Shown: positions 37,630 through 49,829, numbered from the stretch's first letter. The stretch: DNA of 64,000 nucleotides from Coriaria nepalensis (GCA_027186245.1 CP114483.1:5652001-5716000), one strand, 5' to 3'. Notes: generated from the sequence alone by a model not told the origin. Program-made: numbers and translations.

Positions 37630-40015
37630 TCATAGTTATATGTTTCGATGGTGAGTGGAAGGAGAAAGATAATTCGTTCCTTTGGCATGTAAATAGCATT
37701 AAAGGAACAACTAGAGCTTTTATCGAATCTAACATCATGTATGAAGAGTTGTTGGAAGTTGTATATAATTCTTTCAATGTAGATTGAAATGAATGCAATT
37801 TGAAATTATCATATAAGGTATCAGATAAAGCGGTATTTTTTCCACTATTTATAAGAAATAATGAGAACTTAAAGGGATTTATGCGTCACTTACATTCTAA
37901 AGTTGAAGATTCTACCTTGTATGTGAAGTTGGTACTGAAGATAAATGACAGTTCATGTAGTGATCGTGAAATACCTGGGCTTCCTATTGTTCATGATCAA
38001 GTGGATAGAGACGTAGTAGTTTATATGGATATTAACGATAATCTTGATGACAATTATGATGATTTTTATGAATTTGATCACACTAGTGACAGATATGACA
38101 ATAATGATAATTGTGATGAGTTTGATTCAGTGCATGGTGATGGTGATAGGGATGGGGATGGGGATGATGTTGTTGGTGCTGAGGATGAAATAGTGTTGGA
38201 TGATTGTGACACCCATCAGGATAAAAAAGAGGAGGGTCCGAATCAATGGTACAAGAATGAGCACTTTAATGGCGCTATATTCAGGGGGGTGATGATAATT
38301 TAGGTGAAATACTAATTGAGGAGATATCTCCATTTACTGGGCGATCAACGCACTATGTAGATGAAATTGAAAATGAAGAGATTCCAATTCCAATTACAAC
38401 CTAACATTCGACATGCAGTGAAAATAATTCAGTTCCGGTTATATCTTCCTAGGCACTTAGAGGGAAGTTTTACGTGAAACAATATTTCATCTCTAAGGAA
38501 AATTGAAGGCAAGCATTTATTCTCATGCAATGGCAATGAATTATCACTTGAAGGTGACAAAGTCAAATAAATCTACATTTGTAATGGTGCGCATTGATCT
38601 AAATTGCAAGTGACAAATCAGAGCCATCGCAAAGAAAAATGCTTTATTTTTTTAAGTTCGACAATATAATTGTCATCACACTTGTAACATTAGTAGTCAT
38701 AGGCAAGATATCCATCGACAAGAAACAACGTCTATGATTGGACGGCAAGTGAAGGGCAAATACCGAGGGTGTAACGAGACTCTGAAAATGCGACTTCTTG
38801 TGGACGTTATCCAAAATGATATCAGAGTACACATTAGTTATTATAAGGCATAGAAATCAAGATCTATTGCACACAACTTCATTTGTGGTATAGTCGAGGT
38901 AAGATTTAAAGACTTACCATTATATGTTGCCATGATGAAGACACTCAATCTGAGGACTGTAACTACCCTTGAGAGGAATGCCAATAATAGGTTTTGTTAT
39001 TTTTTTCATGGAATTGGAGCTACAGTAAATGGATTTAGATTTATGAGAAGGCTTATTGGCATTGATGGTACCTTCTTGAAGTCAAAGTACAAAGGCATGC
39101 TTTTGTGTGCAATAACTTAGGATGGTAACTACCATCATTATACACTAGCATGGGTTATAGTTGATACAAAAAATGAAGCATCATGGAAATGGATCTTCAG
39201 TAAACTATAGTATTTGATCACTGATGCATCCGATTTGGTTTTTGTATCAAATCGGGTGAAAAGTATAGAGAACACAATACAAGATGTTTACCCACTTACT
39301 AAACACGGTGCTTGCATGTGGCACCTCAGTAATAATATCAAGGCCAAGTTCAAGTGTCGTGGTATTCTAGATCATTTAATGAGATTAAAGCCCAACATCC
39401 GAGTGTTGCAACCTACCTGGAAATGTCTAGATTTTAATATTGGGCGAGAGCATATTTCACTGATGACCGGTGCAATATAATGACTAATAATATATTGGAG
39501 TTGCTTAACGCTTCATTGAGGGATGCGCGTGAGCATCTAATAATAGTGTTGCATGATGAAATCCGGAGTATGATGACAAATTGGTTCTACAAGCACAGAT
39601 GCAAGGAAAATCTAACAAACACCCCACTTACTCCAAAGGTGGAAAATGAGTTAGCAAGAAGACAAAATGAATCATTGAGGTTGAAGGTATGTAAGGTGAA
39701 TGACTTAAAGTATGAGGTCATTACCGTCTCAGGTAGTAATATGTCAGTAGACTTACGTGAGGCTGGATGCAAGCATATGCGGAATCGATATATCCTATAC
39801 CATCGAAGAATGATTGGGATTTTCCACCAAAGGTTCGGGCACTCATTGTCGAACCTCATATAATTCATAAACAAAGTGGGAGACCGAAGAAGAGACATAT
39901 ACCTTGTAGGGGTGAATTTCCACGAAATAGGAATAAGTATAGCAAATGTGGGATTTATGGACATAATAAGGCTACATGTCGGAACATTATTCCTCTGCCT
40001 GCCACAACACATTGA
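37630..40015 (+). pseudogene. Mutator-like (MULE, mudrA-type) transposase, SWIM finger deleted
   Basis: Plus-strand order: N-terminal VICFDGEW..., YEELLEVVY and LSYKV matching the MuDR N-terminal domain (37636-37820); an Asp-rich acidic linker (38000-38220); the transposase core with GIDGTFLKSKYKGMLLCAIT (first Asp, 39058-39117), then HYTLAWVIVDT, SWKWIF and ITDASD (second Asp); CMWHLSNNIK; and TNNILELLNASLR carrying the expected Glu (39482-39520). A CCHC knuckle (CGIYGHNKATC) follows at about 39940-39980. The SWIM zinc finger expected between VDL and the C-terminus is missing: VDLREAGCK jumps directly into the sequence that follows the finger in the related copy at 49104-49660. Stops and frameshifts show it is inactive. 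Confidence 0.88.
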
Positions 40016-40301
40016 TACCCATACCACCTTTCAAAGATATGGGATTAGGAAATTATAGTTTTGTAGAGAGTTTGAAAGTTTTTGTAATTGTTTTGTGTGA
40101 AACAAGTTTTTTTGATCCCAATACCACATTTCAACAGATATGTAATTGGAAAATTACATATTTGTAGGAAGTTTGAAAGTTTCTATAATTTTATTGAGTG
40201 AATTATATTTGCTAGTTATTGATGAATCCCTAAATTTGTGCTCTTGGTGTGATCGATTCAAGAACTAGCATGACTGATAGTTTATTCTACGGGTCGAAGG
40301 T

Positions 40302-40610
40302 TTGAGTCAACTATTGAAAGATCATAAAGGTGTGATTTCTCAATAGTTGACTCAAAGGTTTGACCTTTATACATTCATATTATGTATACTAGCATAAATG
40401 TTTGATTCTCAATTTCCCAATATCTTAATAACGTGGACTACATTGGGAAATTGAGAATCAAAATAGCACCATCTAACTTTTCCAATTTTCCTATGTAGTC
40501 CATATTATTAAGACATTGGGAAATTAGGAATCAAAATAGAACCATCTAACTTTCCCAATGTAGTCCACGTTATTAAGATATTGGGAAATTTGAAATTAAA
40601 AAGCAGCAAG
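40302..40610. repeat. Hairpin cluster at the outer end of the left Ulp1 arm
   Basis: Two perfect hairpins are visible. A 17-bp stem pairs 40302-40318 with 40341-40357 (TTTGAGTCAACTATTGA and its complement). A 21-bp stem pairs 40401-40421 with 40442-40462 around the loop ATCTTAATAACGTGGACTAC. The loop sequence then recurs twice in reverse complement at about 40493-40512 and 40558-40577, each flanked by AATTTTCC/CCCAAT and ATTGGGAAATT. Confidence 0.85.
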
Positions 40611-40795
40611 ACCTTAGAGTTAACAAATTGTGGCAAATAGTTAACAAACCAATACAATGTTCAAAAACACAAAGTTATCCAAATATTGTATCAAACATCT
40701 TATTTACATGCAATAATACTAAACCTTTATACATTCAGAAGTACTGTAAAAACCTAATTAATGTCTAAGTATCTTTGATATATAGCGGTTGCAAT

Positions 40796-43700
40796 CTAAG
40801 TGTGGAAAAGCGGGATATTAGAGTCATTAACATCAAGTCACGGAGTATCTAAATGATGGTACTCTATATATTTCAGCATGTAAACTCCACAATCCTCACC
40901 TTTATCCAAATGATTTTTAGACAAGTTTCTTACAACCTCCATTCATAATGGTTCAATTTTGAACTCGGGTCGCACGATCCTTATCAGGTAGGATATGGTC
41001 ATGCATATCGGTTTGAGGGTCCTCTTGAACTTACGACTCCAACTTTTGTTGCCTAACATATTATGATAGACGTATATCGACCGCACCTTTATATCAACAA
41101 CCAATGCACCTTAATGCACTCTTTGGTAGTTGTATGGTATGTACAGCCGCTCAACCATGGTCCATCTATGGCCTCCTAAAGAATACTCCCCGATAGCATA
41201 TTTATACATTAAAGTTTCTAATAAAAAAACAAAAGCTCATCTCTCTTTGATGTTCAACTTCTTGAACATATTATCCCAAAACAGTTGTAAGTATTGGGGG
41301 AACAGAGTGTCGATAAAGGCAGCTTCCTAGTTAAAGACATTTGGAAAAGTGTCTTGATGCATCCTCAATAAATGTATGTATCCATCTACGTCCTATAAAA
41401 AACAATTAGAACAAATATAAGACAAGGACAACAACATTAATCGTAATGTATAATATGAAATAAATCTTACATCGCCTTTCAACCACTCTTCCGAAATGTT
41501 AATGGTTTGAAACCATACTTGATTCAATGTCCGACCATCAAATCCCATCACAGGGGTCTTGTGATTCAAAAGTACAAATTATCATATTTACACTATGCAT
41601 AAAGAACCTAAACACTTAATCTTTAGAAACTTAATAACTTACATGTTTACACATTTCTCAAACAGCCACCTCAACATCGCTTCATAGTTCTCAGTATTAG
41701 GCTCCATTAGTGGATCAACTATCAGTATTTGACCCTCCGGATAGACCTTCCTCATCTTATAATTAATGTATGGAGAAAGAATTATCTGATCTGGCTTCCT
41801 CTTTTTCTTACCCTTCCTTCCTCAATTCCCACCGCAATCCCTGTAAGATCCTCCCATTCTGGTGATTGGAACTCATCAGCTAAAGAATCTAACAGGTCAC
41901 CTAACTGGGAACTAGGGGCTTAAGGGGGGGAGATAGATCAGCTTCATAACAACCAAGATCCCGAGGGGGCAGCAGATCAACTGAAGGAAAATCACATGTC
42001 GGGGTAGATTCACGTGTCGTGGTAGGGACATGAATTGGATTCACATGTCGAGAGGATGATGGGGTTTAAAATCCAGATTCCTCCCCCAATAGTTTCTTAA
42101 CTACCTTCAGAGCCCCCTTCACCTTCTGCCTAACCTCTTTATGGAATTCCCTCATAACCTCACTGGGAACTTTCTTAACTGCTTTCCTCACAGCCTCCTT
42201 AGCAACCTCCGCATAATCAATCATCTTTGCATTTCCAGCATCTCGCTTTAAAGTGGCTTCCACATCAACTCTTACTTTTTCTGAAACTTCGTCCTCTTCT
42301 TCTATTTTTTTTTCTTCTTCTTCAACTGCCATCGTTGGTTCAACATACGGTTCATGAACTCCATCCTCCAATTCCGTTGCCAAACCATCCAGCACATCAT
42401 CTACATAATCCCCAAAGTTAGTCAACTTTCTTAAATAAGACTAACTTTCTTCCTCTAATGTAGCCTAAAATATACCATGGACAATGAGCTGAAATATACA
42501 ATTGTCAATGTCAAATAAATATTATTGAATATCGTATAGTAAACAATATAGAAAAATTACTCACCCCATCTATATGTAACCACGCTTCCACATTCTCATG
42601 AGTTATGATGTGCTTGGAACTCGAGCTCCAGTTCAACATCAAGGGTATCTTATTGGATAACTTTTGGATTGCAGCTTGTTTTGCAAGATATGGGATTGAT
42701 TCATAAGTTCATACCTGCATAGTAAAAGGGTTCACACATGCTGTTTTATTCCATTCAAAGGTCAACAAATTATACGGAAAAATATAAACAACTAACTTGA
42801 AAACCAAGTTGAAATCCTTTAAGTGTGTAAGTTTCCTCTTCAACACCGGAAGCTTTATGTTTTACGGCTTTCTCTAAAACATTCTTCTGAAGTGAACCAA
42901 TCGTTCTCTCGAATGCAGCTATGCCCCAAGGGTATTTGTTGAACTTCTCTAAATTATTAGCTATCGAGAACAACCATCCATTAACTTTTGTCTTCGCTTC
43001 TTGGGTCGTTAGCACACCCTCCATAAAGTAAGCAACTGTCATGTTGATGAGGTCCTTGTCTTTCTTGTCAATCTTCAGAAACCTTTCTCATACTTTTAGA
43101 AGTAAGCAAGTATGCCCTTCAAGAAACTTATTTAAAAGCCGCTTGACATTTCCCAACCCCTCCACCTCTTCTTACCTAGGGTATTCCTTATAGTTCAGCC
43201 TTGTCATAAGTGAGAACTCCCTTAACTCAAATCTCATCGCTTTTCCACCAACCAAAACCCTAAGTTCTTTTTCCTTTTTGCAATCTGCTCAAAAAATCAC
43301 TAATGAATTAATTAGTTTACCTGACGTCACCAACTTCTCGTCCAGATCAAGTAGGTGACTTATAATGGTTTTCTGAAATTCAGCCAAATGTTTCTTTGAA
43401 AGCTTTACTCTTTATATAAAGAACTACTATTTCTTGCTTTAATGGAATGTGAACACCTGCTTTAAAATACAACTCTTCTGAAAGGATCGGTGTAACGGCA
43501 CAAGGTCTACCACCTTCTAACAATTGGAATACACACCAAGAGCACAACTTTAGTGGCACATCAATAACTAAGGATAAAATACACACATAAAAAATTAAAC
43601 AACCAACCACTTACAATATGAAATAATGATGGAATATTGGGAAATTGGGAAATTAAGAAATTAGGATTTTTTCACAAATAAAAAAAAAAAACTAATTTCA

Positions 43701-44164
43701 AACCCAAATCATATCAGTAGTCAAACACAATTAAAAATATCTAAAATACACAGAAGGCGCCCAATTTAAGAACGAAGGACAAAAAAAAAAACTCATATTT
43801 CACAGATATTACACTATTCTAATGACAAATTGGGAAATCAGGAATTTCAGAAATTGGGAATTTGTTTACAAATCAATAATAGACTAATTGCTAGCCCAAA
43901 ATTCATCAATATCAGTCAAATATAATATTAAAAAAAAATCCTAAATACACAGATACCCAATCTTAGATTAAACTAACAAAAAAACCCTTATTTCATAAAA
44001 TTCTAACCAAAATAGAGAAATTAAAATACTTGCTCCGACGAAGAGGTTTGACTTTCGCCTATTGCTTTAGGATCTCTTTGAGCCCTTTTCGGTTCCTCCT
44101 TCTCATGCTCCTCCAACCTCCTCTGCTTCTCTCTTCTCTTCATGTCCAAAACCTTCCTAACCAT
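40796..44164 (-). pseudogene. MULE-associated DUF1985/Ulp1-like C48 protease gene, left copy
   Basis: Starts at ATG 44164 with a short basic exon (MVRKVLDMKRREKQRR...), probably spliced near 44040. It continues with DUF1985 segments at 43610-43380 and 43042-42770 (YFMEGVLTTQEAKTKVNGW, EKFNKYPWGIAAFERTIGSL) and an acidic then Lys/Val-rich linker (42425-42066). The decayed C48 protease region (41330-40800) ends LDVNDSNI. Ulp1-type proteases cleave SUMO or related modifiers, and in plants such genes are often carried by Mutator-like elements. A frameshift or stop interrupts DUF1985 near 43380. The motif that should read YDS is YHN, so the catalytic Asp is probably lost. It mirrors the right copy. 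Confidence 0.75.
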
Positions 44165-44560
44165 CTTTCAGCTCATTATTATCGACTTTTGATCTTCTAA
44201 AACACTCTCACCTAGTTAAAATGAAGAGAAATTTATGATAGTAGACTCATTTTGAGTTTTGTTTAAGAGTCTAGCATTAAGATAAAAATTGTTGGTCAAC
44301 CTAGCCTTTTTATAATTTCATAAATCATAAAAAATAAGAAAAAAAATGAAAAGACTTATTTACCCCTTTACAAAATTTAAGAAGGACTTAAATAAGAACT
44401 CGGGGCCCGCACTTCTTCATCGTTTCTTCACTGTCGATGCAGAAAGACACAAGTAAGCCTCCATTGTTACAATTTTCTTCTCAAATGGCTTTCCATTTTC
44501 ATTTTAACTGCGTGAGAGAGTGTTTTAGAAGGTTGAAAGTTGATAATAGTGAACTGAAAG

Positions 44561-47500
44561 ATGGTTAGGAAGGTTTCAGACATGAAAAGAAGGGAGAAGC
44601 AGAGGAGGTCGGAGGAGCATGCAAAGGAGGAACAAAAAATGGCCCGAAGTAATCCTGAAGCAATAGGCAAAGGTCAAACCTCTTCATCGGAGCATGCTTT
44701 TTGATTTCTCTATTTTGGTTAGAATTTTATGAAATAAGGTTTTGTTTTTGTTAGTTTAATATGAGATTGAGCACCTGTGTGTTTAGAATATTGTTTTATT
44801 GCATTTGACTGACATTGATTTGAAATTATCGCAATTAGTATGTTATTGATTTGAAAACAAATTCCCAAATTTCCAAATTCCGAATTTCCCAATTTCCCAA
44901 TTTCCCAATTTGTCATTAGAATAGTATAATATCTATGAAACAAGGGTTTTTTTTATTGGGTCCTTTGATCTGAGATTGGGTGCCTTCTGTGTATTTTGGG
45001 TATTTTTTTATTGTGTTTAACTATTGATGAGATTTGGGTTTGAAATTAGTTTGTTATTGATTTGTGAAAAAATTCCTAATTTCCCAATTTTTTAATATTC
45101 CATTATTGTTTCATGGTGTAATTGGTTGGTTTTTTAATTTTTGATATGTGTATTTGATCCGTAGTTATTGATGTGTCACTAAATGTGTGCTCTTGGTGTG
45201 TGTTTAAGGGGTTAGAAGGTGATAGACCTTGTGCCCTTACACCGATCCTTTCGGAAGAGTTGTATTTTAAAGCACGTGTTCACACTCCATCAAAGCAAGA
45301 AATAGTAATCTGTGATATAAAGAGTAGGCTTTCATAGGAACATTTGTCTGAATTTTGAAAAACCTGTGTGGGTCACTTACTTGATCTGGACAAGAAGTTG
45401 GTGACATTAGGTAAACTAATTAATTCCTTACTGATCCGTCAAGCGGATTGCAAAAAGGAAAAATAACTGTGGGTTTTGGTTGGTGGAAAGGAGATGAGAT
45501 TTGGGCTAAGGGAGTTCTCATTTATGACAGGGCTAAGTTGTGAGCACTACCCTAGGTTAAAAGAGGTGGAGCGGTTGGGAAATGACAAGCAGCTTTTGAT
45601 TAAGTTTCTTAGGGGGGACATACTTTCTTAGTTCCGAAACTACGAGCAAGGTTTTTGAAGATCGACAAGAAAGACAATTATCTTGTCAACATGGCAATTG
45701 CTTACTTTGTGGAGAGTGTGCTAATGACCCTAGAGGTAAAGATAAAAGTTAATGGATGGACGTTCTCGATTGCCGGTAATTTAGAGAAGTTCAACAAATA
45801 CCCTTGGGGTATAACTATATTCGATAAGACGATTGGTTCACTTCAGAAGAATGTATTGAAGAAAGCCCTAAAACATAAAGCTTCTAGTGTTGTAGAGGAA
45901 ACTTACACAATTGAAGGATTTCCACTTGCTTTTCAAGTTAATAGTTTATATTTTTCCGTATAATTTGTTAACCTTCGAACAGAATAAAATAGTATGTGCT
46001 AATAACCCTTTTACTATGCAGGTATGGGCTTATGAATCAATCCCATATCTTACAAAACAAGCCGCAATCCAAAAGTTGGCCAATAAGATACCCTAGATTT
46101 AAACTAGAGCTTGAGATCTAAGCACATCATAACTCATAAGAATGTGGAATCATGGTTATATACGGATGGGGTGAGTAATTCGTCTATATTGTTTACTTTA
46201 TGATATTCTATAATACTTATTTAACATTGACAATTGTATATTTCAGTTCATTGTCTGTGGTATATTAAAGGCTACATTAGAGAAAGAAAGTCGATCTTAT
46301 TTGAGAAAGTTGGGTAACTTTAAGGATTATGGAGATGATGTGGTGGATGGTTTGGCAGTGGAATTGGAAGATGAAGTTCATGAACCGTATGTTGAACCAA
46401 TGGTGGCAGTTGAAAAAGAAGAAGAAAAATTAGAAGAAGAGAAGGAAGTAGAGGAAGAAGCGGAGGAGGAGGAAGTTTCAGAAAAAAGTAAGAGATGATG
46501 TGAAACTCACTTTAAAGCGAGATGCTGGAAAGAGAAAGAGGACTATTTATGTAGAGGTTGTTAAGGAGGGTGTGATGGAAGCAGTTAAGGAAGTTCTTGG
46601 TGAGGTTATGAGGGAATTCTGTGAAGAGGTTAGGCAGATGGTGAAGGGGGTTGTGAAAGATGTAGTTAAGGAACTATTGAGGGAAGAATCCCGATTTCAC
46701 ACCCTATCATCCTCCCGACACATGAATCCAATTCATGTCCTTACCTCGGCATGCGAATCCACCTCAGCAACTGATTCTCCTTCAGCCAATCTCTCCCCCC
46801 CTCGGGATCTTGGTTGTTATGAAGCTGATCTATCGCTCCCTCAAGCCCATGGTTCCTAGTTAGGTAATCTATTACATGCTTTAGGTGATGAGCTACAATC
46901 ACTAGAATGGGAGGATCTTATAGGGATTGTCGTGGGAATTGATGAAGGAAGGGGTAAGAGGAAGAGGAAGCCGGGTCGAGTAATTCTTTCTCCATACATT
47001 AACCCTGAGAAGAGGAAGGTCTATCCGGAGAGTCAAATACCGATGGTTGATCCACTAATGGAGCCTAATACTGACAACTACGAAGCGATGTTGAGGTGGC
47101 TGTTTAAGAAATGTGTAAGCATGTAAGTTATTAATTTTCTATAGATTAAGTATTTTGGGTCTTTATATTGGTGTAAATGTAGTAATTTTTTACTTTTGAA
47201 TCACAGGAATCCTGTGATGGGATTTTATGGTCAGACATTGGATCAAGTATGATTTGAAACCATTACCATTTCCAGAGAGTGGCTGAAAGGCGATGTAAGA
47301 TTTTTTCATGTTTATACATTACCATTAATGTGGTTTTCCTTGTCTTATATTTGTTCTAATTGGTTTTTATAGCACGTAGATAAATACATACACTTATTTA
47401 GGATGTATCAAGCCACTTTTCCTAATGCCCTTGACCAGGAAGTAGCCTTTATCGACACTCTGTTCCCTTAGTACTTACAACTATTTTGGGATAATACGTT

Positions 47501-47954
47501 TAAGAAATTGAATGTGAGAGAGCGAGGAGCTTTTGTTTTTGATGTAGAAATTGCAATGTACAAGTATGCTGTCGGGGAGTATCCTATAAGAGGCCATAGA
47601 TGGACCATGGTTGGCCGACTGTACATACCATACAACTACTCAGGAGTGCATTGGGGTGCATTGGTTGTCGATATAAAGGCACGGTCTATATACGTCTGTC
47701 ATAATATGTTAGGCAATAAGATTTGGAGTCATAAGTTTAGGATGGTCCTTAAACCGATATGCGTGATCATACCTTACCTAATAAGGATCATGCGACTCGA
47801 GTTTGAAATCAAACAATTCGGAATGGAGGTTTTCAAAAACTTACCTGAAAATCATCTGAATAAAGGTAAGGATTGCGAAGTTTACATGCTGAAGTATATA
47901 GAGTACCATCATTTAGGTACTCCACTACTTGATGTTAATGACTCTAACATCTAA
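44561..47954 (+). pseudogene. MULE-associated DUF1985/Ulp1-like C48 protease gene, right copy
   Basis: Starts with MVRKVSDMKRREKQRR (44561). DUF1985 lies at about 45210-45963 (GDRPCALTPILSEELYFKA, LREFSFMTGLSCEHYPRLKE, AYFVESVLM, EKFNKYPWGITIFDKTIGSL), and a WAYESIPYLTKQAA exon follows at 46021. An acidic linker rich in Glu runs 46301-46498, then a Lys/Val-rich segment to 46859 and a GKRKRKPGRVILSPY block near 46950. The protease core is 47508-47954: VGRLYIPYNYSGVHWGALVVDIKA with the catalytic-His candidate in HW, then VCHN in place of YDS, and KGKDCEVYMLKYIEYH with the catalytic-Cys candidate. Several in-frame stops (for example near 45330 and 45630) make it a pseudogene unless introns remove them. 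It is divergently oriented to the left copy. Confidence 0.8.
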
Positions 47955-48219
47955 CTATTCCGTATCCAGATTGCAACTACTATATATCAAAGATACTTTG
48001 ATATTAATTATATTTTTACAGTATTAATATATGTATAACGGTTTAGTATTGTTGCATGTAGATAAGATGTTTGTTACAATATTTGGGTTACTTTGTGTTT
48101 GTGAACATTATATTGGTTTGTTAACTATTAACAGTGATATCTGAATTTGTTGATTAAAATTATTTTGTTTACAAGTATTGTATTTTCCATGGTTTATTAT
48201 ATCTATAGGTGAACTCTTG

Positions 48220-48420
48220 CAATTTTTTTGATTCCTAACTTCCCAATATCGTAATAACGTGGACTGCACTGGGAAATTGGGAAAGTTAAATGATTCTGTT
48301 TTGATTCTCAATTTCTCAATATCTTAATAAGATGGATTACAGTGGGAAATTAGGAAATTGGGAAAGTTAAATGATTCTGTTTTGATTCCCAATTTCCCAA
48401 TTCATATCATGTGTAAACAG
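48220..48420. repeat. Hairpin-forming CCCAAT array, outer end of right arm
   Basis: Repeats the design seen at 40401-40610: CTTCCCAATATCGTAATAACGTGGACTGCACTGGGAAATTGGG and a second unit with the ATCTTAATAAGATGGATTAC loop. Each unit is a CCCAAT...TGGG inverted repeat around a conserved 18-20-nt loop. Confidence 0.75.
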
Positions 48421-48430
48421 TATACTTAGA

Positions 48431-48930
48431 ATCATAAAGGTGTGATTTTTCAATAGTTTACTTGAAAGTTTGATCTTTATGCATTCATATAATGTGTAAA
48501 CACTATACTTAGAATCATAAAGGTATGATCTTTCAATAGTTGACTCAAAGGTTTGACCTTTATACATTCATATCATGTGTAAATACTATACTTAGAATCA
48601 TAAAGGTGTAATCTTTCAATAGTTGACTCGAAGGTTTGACCCTCATGCATTCATATCATGTGTTAACACTACAGTTAGAATGATAAAGGTATGATCTTTC
48701 AATAGTTGACTCGAAGATTTGACCTTTATACATTCATATCAAGTGTAAACACAACACTTAGAATCATAAATGTGTGATGTTTCAATAGTTGACTCGAAAG
48801 TTTGACATTTATACATTCATATCATGTATAAACACTACACTTAGAATCATAAAAGTGTGATCTTTCCATAGTTGATATTTATATATTCATATTATGTGTA
48901 CTAGCATAAATATATTATTCTAAATTTCCC
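48431..48930. repeat. 83-bp minisatellite, about six copies
   Basis: ATCATAAAGGTGTGATCTTT-like unit starts recur at 48431, 48514, 48597, 48680, 48763 and 48846, each exactly 83 bp apart. Each unit contains TCAATAGTTGACTC and CTTTATACATTCATATCATG. The last copy is truncated. A single unit lies at the outer end of the left arm (about 40320-40400), so the expansion happened on the right side only. Confidence 0.93.
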
Positions 48931-49103
48931 AATGTCTTAATAACGAGCACTACATTGGGAAATTTGGAATCAAAACAGAATAATTTAACTTTTCAAATTT
49001 CCCAATGTACTCCATGTTATTAAGACATTGGGAAATTGAGAATCAAACTAGAACCATTTAACTTTCCCAATTTCCCAATGCAGTCCACGTTATTAAGATA
49101 TTG
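48905..49103. repeat. Further CCCAAT hairpin units
   Basis: Three units of AATTTCCCAATGTC/ATTGGGAAATT with TTAATAACG.GCACTAC-type loops, alternating in orientation. They abut the second transposase fragment at 49104. Confidence 0.75.
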
Positions 49104-49660
49104 GGATGACGGTACTACAAAATGAATCATTCAAGGTGAAGGTACGTAGGATGAACGACTCAAAGTATGAGGTCATTACCGCCTTAGCTAGTAATGTGCT
49201 AGTAGACTTAAGTGAGAAGAGTTGCATGTGCAGAGTTTTCCAAGTGGATAAACTCCCGTGCATTCATTCATTCGCAACTCTGAATTACCTGGCATCAAAT
49301 AATAGGGTGATACAACCTCACACCTTATGCTCAATACACTACACGACTGAGTGTTGGAGGCAAGCATATGCGGAATCGATATATCCTATACCATCGAAGA
49401 CTGAATTAGGATTTTCCACTAGAGGTTCGGGCAATCATTGTCGAACCCCTTATAATTCATAAACAAAGTGGGAGATTGAAGAAGAGACGTATACCTTGTA
49501 TGGGTGAATTTCAAGGAAATAGGAATAATTGTAGCAAATGTGGGGTTTATAAACATAATAAGGGTACATGTTAGAACCCCATTCCTCTGCCTGCCACGAT
49601 ACATTGATGCTCATACCACCTATTGAAGAAATGGGATTGGAAAATTATAGTTTTGTAGAA
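49104..49660 (+). pseudogene. MULE transposase C-terminus with SWIM finger and CCHC knuckle
   Basis: The frame opens with QNESFKVKVRRMNDSKYEVITA, parallel to the region at 39665-39730. It then contains the SWIM zinc finger CMCRVFQVDKLPCIHSFA (CxC...CxH), which is deleted in the first copy, followed by the QAYAESIYPIPSK segment and a knuckle that survives only as CSKCGVYKHNKGTC with the upstream frame shifted. Only the C-terminal quarter is present; it joins abruptly to the hairpin array at its left side. It is a remnant of a sister element. Confidence 0.85.
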
Positions 49661-49829
49661 AGTTGGAAAGTTTGTATAATTTGTTTGAGTGAAACATTGT
49701 ATTGTTTTGTTTACAACTATTGTATTTCCCATGGTTTGTTATGTGACAAGCACATCATTGATGTAGAAATATTTCACCATTGTGCTCACTAAGCTGATCA
49801 TCAAATAAAGATATTGCCTTCATATTTGT

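Larger units (their letters stand above)
40610..48140. repeat. Large inverted repeat of Ulp1/DUF1985 genes, arms about 3.6 kb
   Basis: Left arm 40610-44235 is the reverse complement of right arm 44480-48140. Anchors include GTTAACAAACCAATA (40640) against TATTGGTTTGTTAAC (48113), the protease, DUF1985 and basic-exon segments in mirrored order, and the matched CTAAAACACTCTC (44201) and GAGAGTGTTTTAG (44516). The unmatched centre is about 240 bp, around 44360. Arms look roughly 85-90 percent identical. Confidence 0.85.

Noticed and set aside
39587..40027. 146-codon minus-strand open frame
   Set aside because: It is antisense to the MULE transposase C-terminus and has no family resemblance.
42227..42421. 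Leu/Pro/His-rich open frame on the plus strand
   Set aside because: It is the antisense shadow of the acidic linker of the minus-strand Ulp1 gene.
48431..48930. CRISPR-like regular repeats
   Set aside because: The 83-bp units are contiguous tandem repeats without variable spacers and lie in plant nuclear transposon DNA.
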